Shown here piece by piece: positions 49,965 through 61,900 of a DNA stretch of 64,000 nt. The position numbers and the translations under genes were made by a program. The stretch lies in contig OX359191.1 in NCBI GenBank assembly GCA_947172415.1, positions 6,386,001 to 6,450,000 on the forward strand, in the 5' to 3' direction. Source of the stretch: Chondrosia reniformis. Taxonomy: Eukaryota; Porifera; Demospongiae; Chondrillida; Chondrillidae. The number at the start of each line of letters is the position of its first letter. Positions within the stretch are counted from its first letter, which is position 1. The notes beneath the pieces are model-generated. The model did no database searches. It was given only the letters and a program-made list of their open reading frames with translations, and had not been told where the DNA came from.

Positions 49965-52900
49965 CAGAGGGTGTATGTGTGTGTGTGTCAGAGGGTGTAT
50001 GTGTGTGTGTGTGTGTGTGTGTGCCAGAGGGTGTATGTGTGTGTGTGTCAGAGGGTGTATGTGTGTGTGTGTCAGAGGGTGTGTGTGTGTGTGTCAGAGG
50101 GTGTATGGGTGCGTGTGCCAGAGGGTGTATGGGTGTGTCAGAGGGTGTGTCAGAGGGTGTGTGTGCCAGAGGGTGTATGGGTGTGTCAGTCGGGAAGCTG
50201 TCTGTGATATGTAGATGTAGCTCTCACATAAGACTTATTAAGTTAGGTGAAGGTTATCTAGTTAAATATAAGAAAGAGACACTACAATACTCAACGGCTG
50301 TCATGTTTTGATAGTTTATCCTTTGGCCAGTACCTAATGTTATGTACATACGTATGTAGATAGGCTGAAGATTTAGTAAACTACTACCTATAACCTTTTG
50401 TAACCTTTTGTTTGCTAAATTATGTACTCTTTGTGTCTTTGACACTAACAGAATTCTCAACAGTATAAGGATATCCTATTTCATGGCCTAATTGAAATAA
50501 TAATTTGTCCACTTTCTGTATGAGAACTTAAGAATACACAATGAAATACTAGAGATTGCCCATTAGATGAATGTGCATTAGGTGTTACAGGTTCCATGAA
50601 ATTGGCAAGTTCTACAATACTTTAGGCCCCACCTGTCAACGTTAGAGATAATGGGATGCCAGTACCATAGTTAAAGCTTGCTGAATTAGAACAATTAATT
50701 GACCTTTACCTTTCCAAGCCTCTTTCTTGCCCTAAGATTCGAAAGGCTGTGTATTGAAGCACAGAGAGCACATGTACGTAACTACACTTAACATAGCAAT
50801 CAATTTCTATTCTATCATAACTTTACTTACGTATGTGTATATTCATGAATGCTTTGCACCACATACGTACATACATACGTATATACACTATTCACAGACA
50901 ATATGTAAATACATAATATGTATATTATTATATATGTACGTATGTACTGTAGATGTACGTAACTACTGATGATGAGATTGTACAGTGCAGTTAAAGTGTT
51001 TTGCTAAGCTAATTGTACTGATATTCATTGCATAAATTGCAGGAAATGTTTACGTACATGTACGTATGTATATACACTTAGTAATTGTGCATGTTTCTTT
51101 TTCCTATCTTACAGCTCTATTGAAGATCAGTACATTCCCATTCTGAAGAAATCCTTCTTTGCAAACAAATTATATAATATTTCAAAATTGTGAGTTTTAT
51201 TTCATGAGATCACAAGTTGTAAGTGTACGTATGTATATGCAATTCAATTAAATTAGAGTTACAAAAAGGGTTGTAGTCTTCCACGGTCCAACATACGTAG
51301 TTGTACTCTACATACGTATGTATGTATATTGTAGTAATACTGTAATTTGGGAAATTTTCGTGTGCAGAAAAGTTTCGCGTGATAAATTTTTGTGTTGAAA
51401 TATTTTTGTGGTCTAAACCAACCGTACTTCTTGATTAGCACGAACAAATGCAAAAATTTCATGTGAGAAACTTTCATGATTTAGGCCAACCACAAAAATA
51501 TTTTAATAACAGAAATTTCTCGAATTACAGTATTACACAATTGCATATATGTACGTATTTCATTAGTTGGGGTGTGTTTCCATATTAAATTGTACTGGGT
51601 AGTGCTAATGAATAAGATTAATAATCAAAGGAGATGGCTCCTGAGTAGCATATGTATGTACGTAGATAGATGTGGTTTCAATTGCCAATATGTGTGTTTG
51701 TGTGGGTATGTGGTTATTCATGTAGTACGTACGTACGTACGTATGTGTAGTACGTAGATATTGTGTGAGAATTTTTGTGTGTTTAAGATGTGCCACTGTT
51801 AACCTAATAATGGTAATTCAATAGAGATTGTGAATTCTTTGCCATCAATGAAACTAAAAGTTTACATCATGTCTGTCACATTACATCAATTCAACCATCT
51901 CAATGAGGCATACTGGTTTCTCAACTGTCAACTTCTTTTTAAGTAACCTGAATCAAAGATGACAGATTTATAAAGGAATGGTTGGCTTTGTTAGTTACAT
52001 GTATGTACCTTTAAAAGGGGTTTTCATGTCTTACCTGAATAACTAGACTTGAGTTAATGAAGGAACTGAAGGCCGTATAACCTTTTATGTACGTACGTAC
52101 GTATGTCCCGAAGACAACTTTGTGGCTTTAATACCTTGCAACCACAGCAACTTTATACACAAATATTAGTTCAATGATCCAGCATATATTATTATTATTA
52201 CTACTGTGATTGTCATTACAAATATTAATATAATTACCAAGCTAACTTGTGTGTATCTCCTACGTACATATGTACTCTTGATACTGCCTATAGCTTATGA
52301 GTGGGATGGGACAGATTATGTGATCTGTTTTTGTTGGATTCTAATGAACAGCATTCCTTGAATAATAAGAAGCCATTTAGGGCACCATTCTTAGTAAAGA
52401 TCTTTGTGCTGATAGATACAAGTGAAGTACATACGTACGTACATAGCATTTACATTTTTGAAATGAGCATTTTAAGTCACTGATTTAATTTTTGTCTGTT
52501 AATTAGTAATTCATTGCAGTGAATTATTTCAGTAGATCTCTCCAGACAATTCTGTTCAAATTGCAAAGCCCTCACTCACTATCAAGGGTAGCATACTCAA
52601 CACATTGCTTCTTAAGGTTGCTTTGCTTGTTCTGCATGACAAGACATCTCACGTAAATAAAATAAGGATTTCCTCTAACTGCATTTAAATTATTTAACTG
52701 CATTAAACTTACTTTTGGATGGTAAATCCTTTGATTCTTTCAATTCTTATAGTAGATTGTTTTGGTCCTTTAGGGCCTTCATCAGTGACTGATGGGTCTT
52801 CCATAAGTATAGACACTTGTGCTGCCCTTTTTAATTTCTGTCACCTGGTCCTCTGCTCTTGTTCTTGTAAATTGTGAATAATCATGCCAGAAACAATGAA

Positions 52901-55900
52901 GTTCAAAACTAAACTTGGCAAGATAACACCTGTATTATTTGTTACTTACTTACGTACGTACGTACGTATGTCCAGTCATACCCACCTAGAATATTGTGCA
53001 GTCGTTATTAGTAAATTAGAGATTATTAACCAATCACTGGATAATGTCTGACCACTGTGTTATATGAAAAATCTAAGATACCATTTTCCTACATGCTATA
53101 TGCCTATTCTGTAAAAAGAGCCTATAGGGGAACTAAACCTAAAGAGAGCTTTGGATGAAGATACAGGAGTCTTTTCTTCCTTCTTTTCCCTTCTTTCATC
53201 TTCTTCTCCACTGGGTCAGACAGCTGTTTCTGGGAATTCCACCCTTCATCAGTGATTCTGGGAGTCTTTGTCTTTTTCTTTAGCTTGATCTTCTGTGAAT
53301 CCTTGGTACGTGGTATGTACTACTTGTATACGTATCTCCGTATTAAATAAATTGACACTTATTTGTATTGAGAGTTTCAAACAACTTAAAAAGTAAATTG
53401 GCTCCAGTGCAAGTCATTTACGTATGTTAGTCTATATGTACGTGGGTATGTACGTATGTAATGTCTAAAGGTAGTATAGAATCAAGTATGTACGTAGCTG
53501 ACCGTTACTTGCTCTCCCTCCCTGCCTCTCTCTCATGATTCTTTACAATACTGTCTGTTTATTTGTGTATGTATGTAGGTCACTTAATAACTGTCAAATC
53601 AGAGAAATAGAAGACGAATTCCTTAGTGGTACTGTTGTTGCTGAGAAGATAGTTTTGTAAGTTGAATTGATCTTCAGCTCCCGTTCCGTCACTTCACATT
53701 CACATGAGTGCACCCACTGGCATTGATGATGCTAGTATGTACTTGTTTGACTGCTTGATCGGGTGTGAAATAAAGCATGACTCACTTGGGGAGTTCTACG
53801 AATTTGATATCCCCTATTACAGTTATACTCGTAAATCAAGACTACCCACGCACATAGTACATACATACATATGTTTTCATCCATTTAGTTTTTTAGTATC
53901 ATTTAAGTCAATGTCTTTTTGTCTCTTGGATGTAGGAGCTTAAGAGACAATCGGTTGAAAGCTCTTCATCCAAATGTATTTGGTGCTGCATTAGAATTTG
54001 AAGAACTGTAAGAACCCAGTGATTGTATTCTATTAGCCCAATTATTGTGTATCAATGTACATAACTTATTAATAATATGTACGTACGTAAGTGGTACAGT
54101 TGAACTTGCTTAAGATGAAATGAATTTCCTTGCAGCCTTAACTGTGTAATTTTCTGTACTTTTATTAGTGTGAAATATTTTCACAGACATTCCCAGATAG
54201 GGTAAAATTTACCAGTTTACAATGTACGTACGTATGTATCAAGAAAGACTTTAACAAATAAAGCTATTTTCATGAGCTTTGATCACTGCATATTAATTGA
54301 GTTCAACTGTATGTTATAACTGCATTTGTACATGTACATACGAACATATTATCATTATTTCTGTAACCTTAACTGGAGACCAATGGATAGTTCTATGTAC
54401 GTACGTATATGCTTCAGGGATACAATTGCATATTATGTACAATGATTTAAACAAGTACTGCTTTGAAAGTACAGTGGAGAATGTTTTAGCAAACACAGAT
54501 TTAATGAAATTTTGGTTGTATTGAAAACTTTGAGAAAGAATAATACAAACCTTTTATTGTATGTACGTACGTACGTATAACAAACCTTTGGAGGCAAGAC
54601 TTTGTTTATCCTTTTACTCTGAAGTCAGTTATAACAAAGTTTTCTCCAATTTGAAGTTTATTGTACTGTGTTCTCCACTGTATTATACGTATATATACAT
54701 ACATGTATTTGGATGGTGTTTACATATAAGGGAATTGAATAAGACCTCCTAGGGACACTGTAAGGTAACTTGATTTGTTTGTTTATGTCCTAATTTGTAG
54801 TGATCTAAGTGGGAACGAGTTTACTGGAGTACCATCAAAAGCTCTAATAAGGACAAGAGGAATAACAAGTCTGTGAGTGTTCGGGCTAGCTTGGATGTAA
54901 GGACAATATCGTAATCTAAGACTGATTGTCTGGGATTATCTTCCACTTTGTAAACCCTATCATCATAGACATTGTAACAATTGCTTAATTATACTAAAGA
55001 TTTGAAATGTTTTGTCCCTTTTTAGAGATTTGGGTAGAAACCGTATCAAAAATATAACAAAAAATGCCTTTGGAAGTAGTGAAACACAACCAGTGAAGAA
55101 CTTGAAGAGGTTGATTCTTAGTAGAAATGAAATTGACCTTGTTGAAAATTATGCTTTTAATAACACTCGGTTTTTGGAAAGCCTGTAAGTTTCATTAGAT
55201 AAGAATGATTGTGTCACTTATGCACATAGGTATGCATACGTATGTATGGTATTTTGTGGTTGGACTCATTGAGCTACTGATTAAATTATGGCTCTTTGAT
55301 CTTTACTTATTAAGTTACTTATGATACTATATACATATACAATAAAGTGATAAGAGGATTGTTTGTTGCGACCATGATGAAATCCAGAGGTATTATTGAG
55401 CAACAGCAACATAAATTATTGAAAATAGAACGTTTCAACCCGTAGGTCTTCATCAGCAAATATGAAAAATGAGGAATGGTTAGGGTTTGATGGTGAATGA
55501 ATGGTTGAAACGTTCTATTATCAATAATTTATGTTACTGTCGCTCAGTAATACCTCTGGATTTCACGTACGTATACATATGTACATATACAGTAGTACAT
55601 TGTCGGTTAGTAGCTACATATTATTAGTGATCTGCATTTGCTGAAAGTCCTTGGTAATTTGTTAAAATATCATTTATGTGTACTTTTTGTTTTGTGTGTG
55701 TAGTGACTTAAGTCATAACAGGGTTCAGAGGATCACTCGGGATATCTTTTCTGGTACTGTTAATCAATACCGTTTGACTCTCGATCAACTGAATACATAT
55801 TTGATTGACATGTGAGTTATAAGTTTTTATTATACATACGTACTTGTCAATGACCTTGATGCTGTTTTTTGGTGAACTTTGTGAATTAGTTCTGCAATTA

Positions 55901-58900
55901 CTGCATTGAAATGCTAAAAATAATTTGTTATCTGTGCTACATGTATATTTTAGATATTTGCAATACAATGAGATAGCTGAAATAGAACCTGGAGCATTTC
56001 GAATATTAAAGGGCTGGAGAGATATGTAAGAATTAAGTTTACAACCTTTTTCATTCTGTCTAATCATTTATTATATTATCCTCTTTTTAAATAACAGACA
56101 TTTAGATCATAACAAGTTAAGAATTATTAGAAATGGCACTTTTGTGCTGTTTGGGAAAAAGAATCTTAACAGTGAAGTATATGAAAAATACAGAATGGGA
56201 TTAGGTGGTACTTCTATCTCCAAAGTGTAAGGAATTCATAATATACTGCACTCTATTGTGATTTTGATGAGGAAGAGCTACTAGTCAAAATGTTTAAAGT
56301 TACCTGTAGTTGAGTACCTGTCCAATAAACATATTGTAGTTGCTTAATGGTAAAAATGTACATACTTTCCTTCTGATTTGTGACAGTTCACTTTCTCATA
56401 ACGAGATTCAAGATATTGAAGAGGATGCATTTGAAATTGACATTGAACATGAACTGTAAGCCCTTACCTCTTACCTTGTATTGTTTGTGTTGTGTATATA
56501 TGTGATGCTGTTAAAATTTGTTGGAATGAGGTATGTACGTATTCCTACAATTTAACAATCTTTTCATTTGTATTGCTTGCAGAGATTTGTCACACAATAG
56601 ACTAACTAAAGTCGAAGAACACTATTTTGCAAAAGTCAATCTTACCACAAAACATGAAAAGAAAGTTCCATTTCTGTAAGCTCTGTGTATACACATTTGG
56701 TTTTAAAATGAACTGTATTCATATATTCGAGACCAGCTTCTATTTAAAAATAGCCCACCTGACCCCCGGCCTCTATATGGACAAATATGGTATGTACTTA
56801 TGTATACGTGTACATATCTATACTTTTTCCTTCAGTGATTTGTCATACAATCAAATTAATGAGACAGCACCAAATGCCTTAAAGCATCTAGTAAATCTCA
56901 GAAGAATGTAAGCATTTACGTACTATCTCTAAACCTCACCTTAATTCATATACATGTACGTATGTAGTACGTTGGTTTGAAAGCATACATCCTAATTAAG
57001 CAGAATAGCACTGAGGAATGCCTCTTTTGCTCAATGTACTGAGTGAGATTAGCGTAAGATGACCCATTTTACCCCTTCTCCTGTAGCCTGTTGAATAGCA
57101 ACCAGCTAAAGGAATTGCCTGATGACTTCTTCACCATTGCAAATGGTTCTCTCAATGAATTGTGAGTTGATTCATCTGTATTTGTTCTTAAATTGTCTTA
57201 GAATAATTGTTTACTTCTAATGGCCAATTAGTCTATGCCTGTTAGAGGTTAAGCATGCATACTTACATTTGTACATAAATATTAAATCCATAGTATTGAA
57301 ATTTTAATCTGGCTTGTCAGTTTCTTATTGCCAGGCTACATAATTACATACGTACGTACATACTTACAATCTTAATGGAGACATCTCACTAAAAAGTGTA
57401 TAGATTACTCTAATGTGATAAATTTGCATGGCCAGTTTCTTTTGTACATGTTATTCAACTGAAGTTTCTTCATTGTTTCTTTTTAATTGTATTAATTATA
57501 GAATTATTATTATTATTAATTATAGAATTACATACGTATGTACGTATGTATGGGGTAAAGCAGTAATTTACTGTACATTTAGTAATTAGTTAATACAGTT
57601 AGTGTTCCATCACTGAAGCAGCACTGCCTCACTGCAAAGCCACCGAGATTTAATGGAATTGATACAATTAGTTAAAAATGGAGGTATTATGTACGTATGT
57701 GTATGTACGTAGTACCCTAGATACCATTTACAGCCATCTCAGAATTTAACCACTTCAATCTAGCTCAGTAGAGTTTGTCCTAATAATTGAATTGATTGAA
57801 AAATGAAGGCTTTCTTAGTTCAATTACACTGTATGCACTTACGTATGTATGAATTTTAACATGCAGAACCTGACTATGATACCTGTCCAATAGCTTATGT
57901 AGTTGTGAATTATTATTAATCTTATTTGGCTTTGTTTTTACCCAGACACCTTGAATCAAACGCTCTAGAAAGAATACCTAGGGGAATAGACAATCATCCT
58001 TACCAAATTGACACATTGTAAGTAGTTCCATGTACAAACAATTACTTGTTCAATAATTTAATATCTGTAGTGTATAGTACTGAAATTTATTCTGCCTCCT
58101 CTGGGTGGCCGTTTGGATTGTAGGTTAATTGGATACAACAATTTGAGGGAAATTGGGAAAGAAGATTTCAAGAACTTTCCTGAACTAAAGTACCTGTAAG
58201 TGTTTCTAGTATTAATCCAAGAGTGTTCTAAAGTAGTATTCTGGAGTTTGGATAATGGAAATAACTACATAGGGAAGTACTCTATAATATTTATATCTTT
58301 ATGATGAAAAGACAGTATTAAATGGAATTTAAGTTGCAGTCATATGTACATACGTACATACTATTGGTGTATTATTTTCCTTTGGGGTCCAGTTTGCTCT
58401 AGTCTTGTTCATATACGTATATACGTACACAATTCTGCTGTTGTAATGTTTGTTTTTCTTTCTATCTAGACACTTGTCATACAATCGCAATCTCTCCATA
58501 TTTCATAGAGAGGCTTTGACTTATACTCCCAGGCTGAGAGATTTGTAAGTATTCAACTGCATCTACACTGCAGTCTATTCCAATCTCCCTTTAATCCCAT
58601 TTGTATTTCCACTCCACCCACTCATTGCCTACAGAGTGATGGAATTTTGCGATATACCAAGACTACCCGATTTGAAAAATCATAATGAACTAGGGGAAAT
58701 GTAAGTTTTCATACTGCTTATCAAGTTTCCCTATTTGAAATAATATTGTCTGCTTTTAGAAATGTTGAGGGAAATAGGATAAGTGAATTACCAAGAAATT
58801 TCTGCAAAAATCAGAGAAATTTAATTGAGTTGTGAGTAGTTTGTAGCTTTATACATTAATAACTGCAATAATTGCACAGGACTCCACATATGTATACATA

Positions 58901-61900
58901 CGTGTGTACATATATACAGTACATGTTTGTACAGTCATGACTCTTTAATCCGGCCACATTGGTTTTATAGAAATATGCTGGATTAACAAATCTTCAATCA
59001 TTCCTCATGTAGATACATATATATATTATATTCATATGCACACAGCTCACTACAGGAAAACTAGGCACATTTTCACAAGTCTTAGATTAATTGATAAGTG
59101 ATATAAATAGATGTGTACACATATGCATGCTTAAAGATAATATATGATATGATGATATGAGTATGATTACTGTAACTGCACTTATTGTGTATACAGTACA
59201 TGTGAATAAAATGGTTAAAATCAAGTTCTTGAAAAATAAGAAAAAAGGTTGCCTTGTACGGAGGACTTCCTCTGAACATTGGTTACTTGCTTTATCAACG
59301 CACGTACTGAATCAACTTCCTTGTTTCCAAAGCCTTCATTACTTTCAAAACACCTTAAAACACTTTCTAAGGATTTCTTGGCTTCCGATAGTGACACCGG
59401 GGGTAATTCAGGTTCATTGTCACTGTCATCCTCTTCATCAGCATCTTGTGGTTGAACTATTTCAAGAATTTGTTCATCAGACAGGCAATCTCCTGTCTCC
59501 AAGCCACTATCCAGGGAGAGAAAATCAGAAGCTGCTAAGTGCTCTCCAGGGAAAAGTTGCAGTAAACTTTCCAATTCATCCATATCGCTACTCTCACTGT
59601 AAACCTGTGAAGAACAGTTTGGATGTTGTTCCATTGGAAGTATTCTAGTGTGGACAAAGCAGTGTGCAATAGTTTCTGATGTTACCTCCCTCCAGGCATC
59701 ACGAACAAAGTAGATTGCTTGCTTCAAATTTAAACGCTCGAGCTCCTTTCCTTCATCAATTGTTTCAATGTAATGTCTCATGAGCATCTTCTTGTAGTGC
59801 ACCTTAAAATTCTGGATTATCCCAGCATCCATAGGCTGAAGGTGAGACGTTGTGTTAGGTATCAGAAATTCCAGGGTAACATTGGTAAGCTCAAGATCAT
59901 CTTGAGTATGACTGGAAGCATTATCCAACAGCAACACAACCTTCCTGCTTTCCCTTCTCATACGTTGATCAAATTCTTTTAGGAATTCAACAAAGAATTC
60001 TGCTGTCATCCAGGCCTTCTTATTATTCCTGTATCTGACCACTGTCTGAACATAAAAATGCTTAGGGAAACAGCGAGGGCGTAATGACTTGCCAATAACA
60101 AAAGGAATTAATTTATCTGTCCCTGATGCATTTGCACACAATGCCACAGTAATCCTGTCCTTGCACTTCTTTGTGCCACGCACAGGACCTGTTGCTAAGG
60201 TTTTATTAGGTTCTAGGCGATAAAACAAACCAGTTTCGTCCAGGTTATAAATGTCATCTTTGGTATATTCTTTCAATACACGTTGAAGTTGTTCTCTTCC
60301 TGATGTAACCATCTGTACATCAACCCCACCAGCTTCACCATGAATATTTCGTTTCTTGACACCAAAGCGTTTCTTGAAATTTTGCAACCACCCACGGGAA
60401 TAAGCGAAGTCTCCTATATCCAAGTGCTCTCCGAAGAACTTTGCCTTACTCTGCAGTATCTCAGCACTGACTGGCACGTTTCTAGCGCGAACGTCAGAAA
60501 ACCACAAAAACAATGTACGCTCTAGATCTACATGCTTGGCAGGTCTCAGTCGTTTCGCTTCGGGTAGACTCTCGTCTAAGGATAGCCAGTGGTTCTTTTG
60601 CCGCAGTATATCTCCAACAGTTGAACGTCCGATCTTCAGATTAAACCGAGAACCTATCGCAGCGGCTGTTTTCTCGTGAGTAGCCTTCGGATTCTGTTCC
60701 TTAAACAAACACAGTGCTCTCTTAATAGTGGATGTCAGTTCCGTCCTTGGTTGTTTAGATGAACAGTTCATCTTGGCTTAAACAACTTACGTAGTTTCAC
60801 CTTAGCCTTAATTAAACACCTTATTATGGTGGCGGATTCGAGGTGCGGATTAACAAGACAAAAACGCATAATAATGTATACGAAAGTGTGAAAACTGGCG
60901 CTGCCAGATCCGGAAACTGAAGTCCGGATTAGCGTGTTCAAAAATGTACAGAGTACATCGGTTTTACTTAACAATTGTCCGGATATCAAGGGTGCCGGTT
61001 TAACAGAGGCCGGATTAAGGAGTCATGACTGTATATGCTTCAGTGTTGTATACGTATGTACGTATATACAGTACATGTTTGTATATGCTTCAGTGTTGTA
61101 TACGTATGTACATATATACAGTACATACAGAACTACACTATGCTATCTTAACTCATTCACACAAGTAAAACTGTTCATGAACTAAATACTATATAACAGA
61201 GTTGATCTATGTACGTATACCATCTTAACTTGATAGCTGTTTTGTATCTTCTTATGAAATTGGTTTAAGTTATGCTTCATTATACGTACGTATGTATTAA
61301 TTTGCCACTTAGAGTACGTACGTACGTATGTTTCATACATTGCTTACTTGATTAATCCCTTTTAAAGGCTAAAAACCGATTTTACTTTCTTTCAACTATC
61401 CAAAGTGATGGTATACATATACGTACGTATGTACTTATATACATACATACGTACATATATATTTATACATATTATGTAGGGTAATGAATAGTAAACTACG
61501 TACATACTTACTTATCCTAGTGCACCTGTAAGTTTTAATAAATGTCTCTGGTATCGTACTCATAGCTTCTTTGGCTCAAATGAATTCACAGCTTTTCCTG
61601 ATTTGAGTAAATGCAAAGTTTTAGACACTATTGAATTGCACAACAATAAGATCACTGAGATCCCAGAAGATGCTATTCATGAACTAAATTACCTTGATGC
61701 ATTGTAAGCCTGGAGACATTCCTGTATATAATTTTCTGAATTAATGCATCATAAATTCTTCTACTCATGCAGTGTCATTGCAGGGAATCAGTTGACTAGT
61801 TTACCTCCAAAGCTACTACATAAGACTCCAAGACTTAAGGAGTTGTGAGTTATTCACCCATACCAATACTCATTTGTTATATGCATGTATCTTATATTCA

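Noticed and set aside
49705-50311. Cys/Val-rich frames of 144-178 codons
   Set aside because: All three forward frames are open across the GT-rich minisatellite, giving CVCV...EGV translations with no biological pattern.
59157-59648. Plus-strand 163-codon frame
   Set aside because: Antisense shadow of the Tigger transposase.
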